Shown piece after piece: positions 36,112-46,450 of a DNA stretch of 64,000 nucleotides. The notes beneath the pieces were generated by a model. The model searched no databases, had not been told where the DNA came from, and saw nothing but the letters and a program-made list of their open reading frames with translations. Each line of letters opens with the position of its first letter. Position 1 is the stretch's first letter. This DNA is from Coleophoma eucalyptorum. Taxonomy: Eukaryota > Ascomycota > Leotiomycetes > Helotiales > Dermateaceae. Made by a program: the position numbers and the translations under genes. The DNA lies in assembly GCA_026120035.1 (NCBI GenBank), contig JALRME010000014.1, positions 930,001 to 994,000 on the forward strand, in the 5' to 3' direction.

Positions 36112-36575
36112 TCAAGGACCAACCGAGTACTCTCCATAGTTGGAAAACTCAGGATCCCTCTTGGACTTTGCAGTCACACTGTACTCTCCATAGTTGGAAA
36201 ACTCAGGATCCCTCTTGGACTTTGCAGTCACACTGTACTCTCCATAGTTGGAAAACTCAGGATCCCTCTTGGACTTTGCAGNNNNNNNNNNNNNNNNNNN
36301 NNNNNNNNNNNNNNNNNNNNNNNNNNNNNNNNNNNNNNNNNNNNNNNNNNNNNNNNNNNNNNNNNNNNNNNNNNNNNNNAGTCACACTGTACTCTCCGTA
36401 GTTGGAGAATTCAGGATCTCTTTTTGCCACAGCTTCGGCAGGTTCTATGCATTTTATCAGTACAAGTTCATAACACATGCCACAAGGTTGGAAACCCACC
36501 TTCAATAATGGCGATTGGGCTGGCAAGAACCGTGGCTACGAGAGCGGCTGAAACAGTGTGAAAGAAGAACTTCAT
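36112..36575 (-). CDS. RiPP precursor peptide with Kex2-flanked tandem core repeats (dikaritin-like)
   Basis: Exon 1 (36575-36500) encodes the signal peptide MKFFFHTVSAALVATVLASP and then IAIIE. A 55-bp GT-AG intron (36499-36445) follows, and exon 2 (36444-36112) opens EPAEAVAKR. It then encodes 18-residue units KRDPEFSNYGEYSVTAKS, with Lys-Arg at each unit border for Kex2. One unit lies before the assembly gap (36282-36379, all N) and three after it; the last ends SVGP and TGA. Splicing keeps the signal peptide in frame with the repeats. The layout of signal peptide, one intron, KR-bounded identical Tyr-containing repeats and UstYa genes on both sides is that of ustiloxin, phomopsin and asperipin precursors. 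The core contains two Tyr and one Phe, none of which matches a core sequence I know. The gap as written (98 N) is out of frame, so true repeat number is unknown. Confidence 0.92.
36127..36430 (-). repeat. 54-bp in-frame tandem repeat with assembly gap
   Basis: Units at 36127-36180, 36181-36234 and 36235-36281 (cut by the gap) are identical; a diverged unit lies at about 36380-36430. The period of 54 bp equals 18 codons of the precursor. A run of 98 N (36282-36379) interrupts the array, as expected when short reads collapse an identical repeat. Confidence 0.95.
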
Positions 36576-37472
36576 GGTTCGGTAGGATATAATTGATTAC
36601 CACCAAGTAAATACTCCTTAAGTTGAGGGAAAAGATTGGGATCTGGGTTTTCACGGGTGTTTCTTGGTGATATAACTCTCCATTAAGTAGTAATAAACTC
36701 TCCGTTAAGTCTTAGTCTTTGTTGCTGCCATATCAGACGGGGTTCGGTGATGTCGGGCTTGCATCCGGAAATATTTTCTTGATTTAAGAATTTACGTGAA
36801 GGGACTGTTGTATTCGTTCTATTCCAGCAGGTAAAAGTAAGATCTATTATTGATAAGGTCAATTGAAGTCTTGTTGTCCGCTACAGCTTACCCCTCCCTG
36901 CATGGGGGAAACTGAAACTGCACCAATGCCGTTGGGTGCCACTTACAACCTACAGGTATAAAGCTCGCCCCGAGACACACGCAATTTGTCTAACCCATGA
37001 GGTACTCGAACTAGGTTTTCAAAAGTGGAGAAACCTCTTGCTACAATAGGAAAGTGATATATTTATGCGTAGGCTGGATCCCACGCTGGAAATCCCATGT
37101 GCCTGAATAGGATACTACGACCTTTCCTTGGTTGTAGTAGCCTATTACCTCTAGTTAATTGATGGAGGGAAATGATAGCACGATGTTTCATGTATCATTC
37201 TGGCTCGATCTATACTAAAAAGAGGGTTTTCTGCTATCGAAAGAGGATTGCATGATGTGCTGGGAGAATTACTAGGTTTTTATGACAATCAGCTCATGAA
37301 GCCTATAATGCTTAGACCAGAGATATTTTCAATTTAATCTGCGTATCATAGCTATACATATGCTATTGGCCCAGCGATAGCCGAAAAGTTCATTTCTATA
37401 GATACATACTACCGCATAGGAATGAATAAGTCTTTTTCTCATCTTTGACTATCTAAGTCGGTGTTGCCATTC
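36576..37472. other. Upstream region of the RiPP precursor
   Basis: About 900 bases with no supported gene. It lies between the start of the precursor and the end of the next minus-strand gene and should hold the precursor promoter. Confidence 0.45.
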
Positions 37473-38141
37473 TCATATAGAGTCCAATCTTAAACACCTG
37501 TAGAATCCTAACACCACATCGTTGCTAGCATTTTTCCCCTCCAGCCTCTGATTAAGCTCCATTGAACAGTGATTTGCGTGGCTCACATCAAGCGTCTTAT
37601 GATCAATCCACTCACTTCGGCGTTGTACCGCGATCGCCAACTTTCTCCACAAGAACAAGCAGTGTTCTCCATGATACCGGCGAGTGTAGATGTGTTTGTG
37701 TTTCCCAGCCCAGATGTCAGCCGAGGGAATTTTCTCCTCTTCTAAATATGAATTCGACAAGTACCAATCTCGATCTTCAAAGGGGTTGTATTGACTGGTT
37801 AATTCCGAAAAGTAACATGGCTTGGGCATCCAGCCATATACCATAGGTTCCATTATACAGCCGCGAGCTATAGCTTCTTCGTTGGTGGTACCGCAGGTGA
37901 GAATATTAGTCGTCGCTAGGATGTGGGAGTTGGAAGTTGGGGACAAGAGATAAGTCCCAACGGCGCCCAGAGAAGTCGCTGTCGCAAGACATAGAAAATA
38001 AAATATCCAGCGTGTTGGCATGACTTTGGCGGTTGGTTGTCTAACTGTCTCGGGATCTGAAGCATCGAATAGTCGATGATATGTAATTGATTTGGGACCA
38101 GAACTAGCCCAGCGCCAGAGGGATTTACTCTTGGAATTCAT
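37473..38141 (-). CDS. Membrane-anchored protein with two HxxHC motifs, divergent UstYa-like, copy 2
   Basis: A single exon of 222 residues starting MNSKSKSLWRWASSG. One TM helix lies at about residues 46-68 (WIFYFLCLATATSLGAVGTY). The lumenal part carries CGTTNEEAIARGCIMEPMVY followed by GWMPKPC, which is the same signature as in the 29876 protein (CGxTxxEAxARGC, then W.P..C). Two His-Cys motifs follow: YHGEHCLFLWRK and VSHANHCSMEL. It lies on the same strand as the precursor, which is 0.9 kb downstream, and is divergent from the second UstYa gene. By position and motif it is a candidate modifying enzyme or partner of UstYa in the secretory pathway; its chemistry is not known. No defects are seen. 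Confidence 0.78.
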   Translation of the reverse strand: MNSKSKSLWRWASSGPKSITYHRLFDASDPETVRQPTAKVMPTRWIFYFLCLATATSLGAVGTYLLSPTSNSHILATTNILTCGTTNEEAIARGCIMEPMVYGWMPKPCYFSELTSQYNPFEDRDWYLSNSYLEEEKIPSADIWAGKHKHIYTRRYHGEHCLFLWRKLAIAVQRRSEWIDHKTLDVSHANHCSMELNQRLEGKNASNDVVLGFYRCLRLDSI

Positions 38142-39193
38142 TTTCTTCCTTTTTGACTGTGAGTTAAATGGGATGTTCGAAGTGAGGTCTATTCACTTGA
38201 TGACCATAACAGTGGAGCATCAAAGGTCAGATACCGGTATTCTACGTTCTTGATATTTGATAACTGAGCACTAATGCAGTCTCATGGCATGGAGACTCCA
38301 CCAGAGAAGGATAAATCAACAAAATCATGATAAGGAAATCTTGTCAAAGTCCAACTATGTTATCCACAAGATGCTTCGAACGTTAATAAGCTATTACTGA
38401 TGAGGAAGGTTATATTCAAAGGTGTTTATGTTAATCAGCAAAAGGCAAAATTATTAGGACAAGGCTCTCCCACGCATTTGGTACTGCTCGTAATATGGAA
38501 TGAGTTATGATCTTCCTATTTGTTGGCGAATTCTTATCGGAGCTGATTACCCAAGTCTTGAGTAAGACGGTGATCGCTTATATAGCTGCAACCATCACGG
38601 GTACAACACTTGTTCATGCAGATGCCAGGGTTAGAACTCACTCATTGTTTCTTCGTACTATGTCCGCCCAACAGCGATAGTGGCGGTCGGGCCACCCCCG
38701 CTAAAGCTTATCTGCTTACAGTGCCGTACAGGCGAACAAAATAACCTCTATTAGGAAGGAATTGTAACGCACGTTTGATCGGTTCTCGCCTTCTATATAT
38801 GGGGTAAAGCTTTGCCATGAGGGACGTGGATAAAGTCAATCACCAACTACCATTATATCCTTGGCCAAAAAAAACCCGAACAACTAGGGAAATATTGCTC
38901 ACGCTAGATAAGTGATATATCAGCTTCCTAATCGGTACTAAAGCAAGATGTGTGGTATGAAATACGTACGAAGTAAAGCTTAGGAGTAGTACTAGTGGCA
39001 GATAGATCCTTCCCTGAAGAATTCTTATTACTACTTGCGCTCGGAATACAAAGTACAAAATCACTAGTAAGACTCATATTATGTGTCATCGGAAGGAATA
39101 TCGAGTAGATTGGTGTCTTTGTTGTATGATTAGTTTAGTTTTGTTCCAGTTTTCCCACCAATTTCTCTTGATAGCTTGAGTTCAAGATATATT
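38142..39193. other. Divergent promoter region inside the RiPP cluster
   Basis: About 1 kb without a supported gene between the divergent starts at 38141 and 39194; likely to contain promoters for both. Confidence 0.4.
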
Positions 39194-40294
39194 ATGGAGT
39201 CGCAAATTCAAGAAAATATACCTTTCTTGTCGGGCGACCTAGATCACGACGACCATAAGATCTACCATTCAGCAAAAGAACATAAGAGTCGTGAGCAATC
39301 ATTACAACGCTATCTAGCTCTCATCCTCATCTTATTCTTTCTCTCAAATATCTGTACCTTCATTTTTACACACTGGATTTGGACCAGAAATATCGACAAC
39401 TTAGTTGTGTCCTATACATCTCAAAGTTGGAGTAAGTACACCCCACATCTGGTCTTATTCATGAATAAAAGATTGGTCTGATTCAGCTCCGGCAGGCCCG
39501 GTTTCAGATGACATAAACATCCAATACATCACGACTGCCTTTGACGGATCTTTCTTTAAAGAGTCAATCTATCGGCAGACACCGAGCCCAGAGGTAGACC
39601 AAGCATGGCGAGATCTGGGGATTCAATGTGAGTTTGTCCATACTCGTCATAGGCCATTGACACCTTGAACCAAAAACGAAGAAGACCACTGACGACATAA
39701 CAAAAGACAAGGCTTTGGTCGTTCCGTCATCTCAGGCTGAAAAAGCGGGCATCATTCCTGATCGTGTGTCATTAAATGAAACCAATGGCGGTCCAGGCTA
39801 TCCAGCTATCTTTGAAGTATTCCATCAACTTCATTGCCTGGTAAAACTCCTGTTCTTATTATATACCGTAACTCCTAGCTGAAAGTATTAACATGTAGGA
39901 CTTTCTTCGTAAAGGATTATATTTCAATTACGAATACTATGTAAACCTCAGTGAAGGCCCGTTCAAGCACCCCGAAAAACAATTGAAGCCACATATTGGT
40001 AAGATTGACACCCTACATCCTAGAGTTGTCTACACATCTAACAGATCTAATCTTTCAGGGCACTGCCTCGACATGGTTCGGCAGCAACTGATGTGTTCGG
40101 CGGACACGGGTCTCCAGCCATTCATCTGGGTAGGCGACCCTCCGCATCCCTTTCCCGACTTCAACCAGAAGCACAAGTGCAGGAATTTTGACGCAATTCG
40201 AGAGTGGGCAGCGCTGCACCAAGGGAACTTTGATGAAAAGGCAGATTATCATGTGCCTCAAAAAGGAGAGTTGATCTTGGATGAAGTACCGTGA
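39194..40294 (+). CDS. UstYa-family (DUF3328) oxidase, copy 2
   Basis: Five exons, 39194-39431, 39496-39627, 39707-39840, 39899-39998 and 40059-40294, give 279 residues. Exons 3, 4 and 5 have exactly the lengths of those in the first UstYa gene (134, 100 and 236 nt), and intron phases match, so the two are paralogues. One TM helix (YLALILILFFLSNICTFIF) is followed by GSFFKESIYRQTPSPEVDQ and AWRDLGIQ, FEVFHQLHCLDFLRKG, HIGHCLDMVRQQLMC, CSADTGLQPF and WAALHQGNFDE. Both HxxHC motifs are intact. The acceptor of intron 2 is an unusual AAAAG (39706); a second acceptor choice exists for intron 1 (39486 or 39495), and I chose 39495 because it matches the paralogue. Expected role: second oxidative step on the RiPP core. 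Confidence 0.9.
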
Positions 40295-40574
40295 TGAAAG
40301 GAGCAAACGAGTTTGTTTCACTATCATTATACCTCCCTCCAATAAATTGGGCGACTATGATTATAATTAGTATGACCACATCTGACCTCGAAGTCGCCAT
40401 AATAATACGCAAGTTGTAATTAGTCTCTCGTGTTAATTGTTACTTTCCAATTTGAAGCTTAGTTTTTTTACAAGCGTACTTATATGACAAGATGACAATC
40501 AAGTTTCAGCAAAATCAACTGTAACATTTCTGTAATTCTCCATATACTTTTATAATAGATCTTTAGACACCTAT

Positions 40575-40845
40575 TGTTGGTTTGGTACACCTCTTATTTC
40601 AACTGTAATAGACAAGTCAAATCATGAGGCGAAAAAAAATATAGATCACTCTCCTAAGTAAATGTGATTGAGGTCATATAAATACTCCTATTGGGTATAG
40701 ATTCGACCTTCGTAGTAATAATACAAATCATATTGTTTGCATTTGAGTGCGAACAGAGGTATTAGGTAGTATAATGATATACTATCATCTGTAGGTAGTA
40801 TAGCGATAATCTAATACGTGTGAGTGATACAACGATACTCCAACA
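40575..40845 (-). repeat. Solo LTR-like repeat, copy A (inverted)
   Basis: On the minus strand the element starts TGTTGGAGTATCG and ends GTACCAAACCAACA, so its ends are perfect short inverted repeats TGTTGG/CCAACA of TG...CA form. It matches 43369-43660 in the opposite orientation over nearly its whole length. Flanking 5-bp target duplication is not evident. Confidence 0.7.
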
Positions 40846-40999
40846 CCAAGAACTCGCTTCGATAGAGAAGAACCTACATATTTCAAATATACTAAAAACG
40901 ATATAAAATACTAAGAATACTAAAGTTTAGTTCTAATACGTACTTCAATAGATGCACTTGGATTATTCTCATTGAAGAAGGATAACCTGAGCGATTAGC

Positions 41000-41973
41000 T
41001 AGTACGGTACCTTTATCGTGCGTCCAATGCGTAGGTTCAACGATGCCATGAAGTTTACCGGCAGTAGCAAGACCTTACTTCCTTCAAACTCGCATACTAG
41101 GGGCGAAGATAAGCACGGCTCACAATTTCCAAAGAAGACCAGTCGATCCCAGCCGTAAACCTAAGGGGTCTGCTTCTCTGATCGGTGTGCAATTTGATCG
41201 CGGAACGTGTGGTAAGTTGCCAGCCGAGGCCAAACCTCCTCGAGATATCGGAGCATCTCATAAGTGAACCCGCCGTAGTGTATACCGCCAGTGGATATCT
41301 CGGCAGCACCCTAGTCACTTTTACAAGCCGCCAGTAAGGTAAACCGGCTTGGATTGATGGCCCAGGACATATCAAGACTACTATCACGGTATATTGGCTC
41401 GGTGACAACCTCCTGTGCTGCTTCTTCGTCAGCAGGAAGATTCAGCGGAGGGATCGAGCCCTCTGGAGTTCGTAGGCAGCCATCATTTCACCAGGCACTG
41501 CCAGAATGACAGCTGTCTAAGCTCACGACTACCTGCACACCCTTATTATGAAGATCTTTCAACCATGAATTTAGTTGCCAGTCACGCAAGGCTGGCCCTC
41601 CTGAGCAGTAGTCAACTATCATCAAGGATGGATCTTCATCCGAACCATCCTGGGGTGATTTCTCGGTTTTTCTTAATCGTGCGCCGTGTCTAGAAGAGTG
41701 ATAAAAGAAGGATTCACCAGTATAAGCCTCAGACAAGACCTTGCTGAAATGCGCCTTTGTGTCTGAACCACGCGCCAAGATTAGGATATACGGGCTATCC
41801 AGTTCAAACTTCTTATTGACATAGGTCTTGATAGCCTGAACATCATTGACACAACCAGCTAGATTCTTTAGATAGAGCGGTTCACCATTCTCTTGTTTTC
41901 TCATACCGCCCTCCTGATTTACGTCTATTCCGATCAGCAACGCAAATCGTTTTGGCAAGAGGTTTGTAGACAT
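41000..41973 (-). pseudogene. Decayed caspase-like (peptidase C14, metacaspase-type) gene
   Basis: The frame starts at 41973 (MSTNLLPKRFALLIGIDVNQ) and continues with LAGCVNDVQAIKTYVNKKF. The catalytic His region reads FYHSSRHGARL where the family has SGHGA, and the catalytic Cys region is SLDSCHSGSAW. A TGA at 41490-41488 then stops the frame exactly where relatives have Arg (CGA to TGA is a RIP-type change). Sense continues in the same frame (NDGCLRTPEGSIPPLNLPAD, SRFTLLAACKSD) past two TAG codons to GWDRLVFFGN near 41110. With a substituted His loop and three stops it is unlikely to be active. It lies between two inverted LTR-like repeats. Confidence 0.85.
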
Positions 41974-42600
41974 ATTAGGTCAGTCGGTATAGAGAAACTT
42001 GTGCTTTGATAAGGTAGTTTAAGAAGTCAAGGTTATAATACTAGGCGCTAGGTTGAGAAGAAGACCGCCAATTCATGATTGACTATATACTAAGTACAAG
42101 TCGCAACAGTTTGGCCCTACATATAAGTATGTGTAAGTATAAATTGAAGGACATGTGAAAGCGGGCACGGGCTAACTTTACCGCTCGATCGATCTTGTAC
42201 ATAGGTGGAACTACTATAGGCTTAAGCAAAGTCACGTGGTATTTTTAGGCAATACAAGAGAATCATAACGTATTTCACAAGCAAACCGATGCCCCAAACG
42301 AACTACCACTGAGTAACATTAGTATCCTAACGTTAGTTATCGTCATTCACAGGGTGATTAAGTTTTTTTTGTATAATAAAATTAAGGTATAGTCTGTGCC
42401 CTATAGCGTAAATAGGTTAACCCTAAGTAACTCCAACCCTATCATTATCGCCTATAATTTGTCTAGAATCATTTGAAAATACTACAGACAACTAAGAAGC
42501 TATAGCCTAACATAACCCTAAAGTATTCGATTATATAGTTATGTTCAATGTTGAGTTTGGCGTATTGTGTTTGTAGTACAAACACGCCGTTTCGTCTACC
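41974..42600. other. Intergenic, no gene seen
   Basis: AT-rich. It contains single TAACCCTAA words (42418 and 42509 regions) but no array. No gene is supported. Confidence 0.4.
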
Positions 42601-42615
42601 GCTATTTCCCGATAT

Positions 42616-43357
42616 TTGGGTGATAAGTGTAAGAACCTGACCTGCCTGGATTGGACGCTCAATCCAACCCTAACTTGGATCGGGCAAGATATTATCATCT
42701 TTCCTTGCGTGACATGGTTCAAAATTACCGCCTTTAAGTTCGAAAATGTTAAAATCTCGAACAATTATGCTGAGTATAGACATGGTGCACAAAGTGGAAA
42801 TTTAACGCTTTCGATTGGCTGGTCTGCAGATCGAAAAGGTACCACGGCGCTATTCTATTATAAATATGGTAATCCTCATCCTGAATATACCTTTTGGCAT
42901 CCAATACCTATTATTCGTAGTCCACAACAAGCAGAAACTCGTCAGTGGACATCACTTTTGTACTGCCGAACATGGAGCGGCTAACTTGATCTAGGTCCCG
43001 TTATTATACAATGAGAAGAGCCGGATAATCAATGCATGTATTCAATGAGAGACAGTGCCGGAAACTGGGCTGGAATCATTTACCTTCATACCCCGGTAGC
43101 GGACAGCCGTAGGAACACAGCACTGCGAATTAATTCTCCTCTCGGATGGATACGTTACTGAGGGTAGCGACACTGTAGACTGGGTTCCAGAAATTAATTT
43201 TCCTGAAAGACCACGATCAGGGAGTCATTATAGATTCTATCATGTTATGTGGATCGAATGGCAATAAGGAGTAGCTTATAGAAAAGGTCTTGGTCGCATA
43301 AGAGAAGCTGTTTGGGATGGTCCACTTGAAAACCCAGTGGATATTTTTCTAGGATGA
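42616..43357 (+). pseudogene. Relic of a fungal hypothetical protein
   Basis: The first part (42616-42984) is an open frame with LTLSIGWSADRKGTTALFYY. Later fragments in other frames read VTEGSDTVDWVPEINFPERP and, at about 43238-43357, YHVMWIEWQ, then a TAA, then GVAYRKGLGRIREAVWDGPL and ENPVDIFLG. The last block (VMWIEW..GIAYRKGLGRV...W) is a common C-terminal module of fungal proteins of unknown function, often near HET genes. Stops and frame changes show that it is broken. Confidence 0.55.
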
Positions 43358-43368
43358 ATGTTGAATAG

Positions 43369-43660
43369 TGTTGGAACATCGATATACTACCTACACGTGA
43401 GATAACATCGTTATGCCACTTGCATATATTGGCATATCGCTACACTACTTATATGTGCATACATTTGGAATATCGCTATATTACGTGCTTGTTCCCTTGT
43501 TTGCGCTCGGATGCAAACACTACAACTATATTACTACGGAGGTCGAATCGATACCTAATAGGGGTATTTATATAACCACTATCATACTTACTTAGAAGAA
43601 TCATCTATATTTTTATCGTACGATTTTGACCTATTTATTATAGTTGAAATAAGAGGTATA
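43369..43660 (+). repeat. Solo LTR-like repeat, copy B
   Basis: Starts TGTTGGAACATCGATATACT and shares with copy A the ordered words TTGCGCTCGGATGCAAAC-like, ACTACGGAGGTCGAATCGAT, ATAGGGGTATTTATAT, CTTACTTAG and GTTGAAATAAGAGGT. It is inverted relative to copy A, with 2.5 kb of relic DNA between them. Confidence 0.7.
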
Positions 43661-46216
43661 TAGATTAACTAATACTAATTAGTATAGCGCGTAGAGATTA
43701 CGAGATGCGTACTTGTTGCAACTCAAGTTTCAGATCACAAGCACGTGATATAAGCTATGTTTGGAGGACATGAACTATATAGCTCACATCTGAAAACCAC
43801 TGTTTATCGGAAAACGTAGTTAGTATTTAAGAACACGAGGTTCCTAAGTAGATAGGAGGTTCATACTCAACTTCAGTTATTCATTTCACATCTGAACTTG
43901 ATCTAAATTAGTTACGTGCTTCTACTATTCATTAGTAGTTTGTTGATCCGATAGAGGTTTTGAGCAATGGTAGGATAGAGGCGTTTGGGAGCACAATAAC
44001 CTTATATTGAATAAATGCTATAGATATCGTACCAAGGACACAAAAAAGATAAGAAGAAACAGAAGAAAGAAACCAATTTCTATGCCATGTCCCCTTTATA
44101 TGCTTCCTGGGTCCGAAACCCTCCGACCCTGCTCATACTCGCTTATGCTAGTCCTATAGTTACGTGACATAAATACTGGATAGTCCAATTATGGCATCTG
44201 CGTAGGTCAGGTTCTAACACTCGGTGTAGAGTTTCATACTCTCGATGGGCTATAGTCCTCTTTGGAACACGTGCTATAAAGTGTATTAGTGTGTATAGTA
44301 GGTGAATGAGGTTGTATAGGAATCTAAAAAATCTGCACGGGAATCAGCCTCACCGCCTTGCAGGGGAGGTTGGCGGTCATTTTCTAACACCCCCTTTCGT
44401 ACGTAATGTGCTGGTGACTAGTACTTACGCTGTACTCTCGTCACATGTCATATAGCATAGGAATCATTTTTGAAAAGGGCGTATCCAGTAAAAGAGCACC
44501 AGCTTCAGTAGTTTTCGAGACATTTTTTTCAAGTCCCATTGTGCGAAGCCCAGTTTGGAGGTGTCAACCCAAACCTGGTTAGGAGGATCTAGGTGCGTAG
44601 GTTGAGACGGAAGGCTAAGCTAGACTAGAGGCGATCCTAAGTATTTGTAATGGTATTGCCTTTATAGATAAGCTTAGTTCCTAACCTTACTATCCCTTAT
44701 GTATAGTGTTAATGGCTTTTACCTTTCAAATATATTCCAAACTCATTTCGGAGGTGAAATGATTTACATCGGCGTACGGTAGAATTAGGCGGTCAAGTGA
44801 CCAGGGAATTAAATAATTTACAAAGGAGGGATTGAAATGGTTGATATCGCGACGAGCCCTCTCATCTGATATGCACACTCTCCTACGATCTGGAGCCCTA
44901 AGGGCTTTCTAAAGATACAAGTCTGATGTTACTTCGCGAGTAGCAGCCAACCCAATGTCACAAGGTTTTATACTTTCATAGCCTCGACAACAATTTGGGC
45001 TACATCACGCATTCCAATGGTACTCAATGGGTTTGAAGCCTTATATAAACCGCACAAAAGTAAATCTTTGTCTATGTACTATACACGTCACTTGCTTAGC
45101 ACTATTACGAAGAAGCCTTTGACAGATGCGAACAAGTGCCTAGGATATCCGTCTTCAATCTCTTTGCTCAGTGTTGCGATATAGGTAGTTATTCCCTCAA
45201 AAGAAAGAAGAGCCTTGTGCATTTTTGATTGAATATTGGTTCCTACATACCATGATTTGACTTCCATTGTACTTTCAGAGATAACAGTCTCTTCGGGAAG
45301 ACAATTAACCTAGTGGCTCATTGTTCTACTGCTTCCTTTTTAGACCCAATGCGATCGAAATGATCTTATTTGATGTCCTCCACGTAGCTCTACACGAATG
45401 CTGTGCTGGCTGCTTCTGATATAGCTGCTATCAAGCCTTGGACCTTCTCCAGGGCGACAGATACCAAGGGAAAGGCAATAAGAACAGCGTTGGTAGTGTT
45501 AGTAGAAGCACCTGCTGCCTTTGCTGTCGCAACTATATTGAGTTTTGCACAATTGTCCAAACTGTCTACAATATGGTCGAAAACAAATAACAGCAACGGC
45601 ACCGCCGGCCGATCTGGTGACCCGAAATATTAATTGCATGGTTAACCCTAACCTTGATCTAAGGAGAGGTTCTTAATAGTAATATTTGCGATTCTAACTA
45701 CATATAATATAGCTACAGATAAGCTTAACATTTCTTTCCACCTGTCATACCACAGGAGTAGTCACAATAAAGTGTATCGTATCGGTCGGTGGTGTTGATC
45801 CTATTATGGCTACCTATGGTTCTGATGAGAGCAGCTAGTGATGTATCTTCGAGACTTGAATCACGGCTTGGAAGCTCTACCAATCAAAAGGGCTAGGGTA
45901 AACCAATAAGTCAAACAATTTCAATAAGACAATTTTTTGATACCCTCCGAGCACAGACTGATGTCTCAAAGGTGAGAGGGCTAAGAGACAGTCGACAGGG
46001 ACGGAATAAATATAAGTGAATGACTTAAATAGAACGGTATGGGTGAAATCCACCATATAGGAGAGTTAAGAGGAAGAAGGAAAAAAAGAAGAACTTTTAG
46101 AGCAAGAACTACTACCTCAAAAGAAAGGTAAGAGCGATAAACAGTAGTTAAGGGTCCGGTCCAACAATGTAATACTACACCAAGAGCATATTGCCATCCA
46201 AATGTAGTTTAGCCGA
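43661..46216. other. AT-rich region without a supported gene
   Basis: Degraded non-coding sequence. Frames at 45390-45602 (minus) and 45403-45633 (plus) overlap each other and show no domain. A short repeat copy at 44774-44808 is listed separately. Confidence 0.45.
44774..44808 (+). repeat. Short dispersed repeat, also at 49567
   Basis: GTACGGTAGAAT, CGGTC and GAGTGACCAGGG-type words occur in the same order and spacing here and at 49567-49601, with a few transitions between copies. Probably part of one repeat family. Confidence 0.55.
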
Positions 46217-46450
46217 GTCATTATGGTTGTGTATTGCGGACAATATAAAGTTATGGGCCGAGTTCCTTCTGCAGCTTATATTACCTCAAAAACTGATCTC
46301 AATGATTTGTATACCCTACAGTATAGAGTTATAAGCCGAGTTCCTTCTGCAACTTATATTACATCAAAAACTGGCCTTAACGAGGTGTGTATCGTACGTT
46401 ATAGAGTTATAGGCCGAGTTCGTTCAGTAGCTCGTATAAAGCTCGTCTTC
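46217..46450 (+). repeat. Degenerate tandem repeat, about 78-bp period, three copies
   Basis: The block GTTATAGGCCGAGTTC followed by CTTATATTAC-like and CAAAAACTG...CTTAACGA-like sequence recurs with starts near 46248, 46326 and 46404. Copies differ by scattered transitions. The plus frame stays open through it, but no domain is visible. Confidence 0.65.

Noticed and set aside
36127..36281. CRISPR-like direct repeats
   Set aside because: Units are contiguous 54-mers without spacers, in frame with a secreted peptide, in a fungal context.
36073..36561. Plus-strand open frame with repeated SIVGKLRIPLGLC units
   Set aside because: It is the antisense shadow of the precursor repeat. The minus strand has a signal peptide, a consensus intron and Kex2 sites; the plus frame has none and depends on the N run.
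45390..45633. Two overlapping Ala/Thr-rich frames on opposite strands
   Set aside because: They mirror each other in the same bases and neither shows a known domain; possibly a scrap of repeat DNA.
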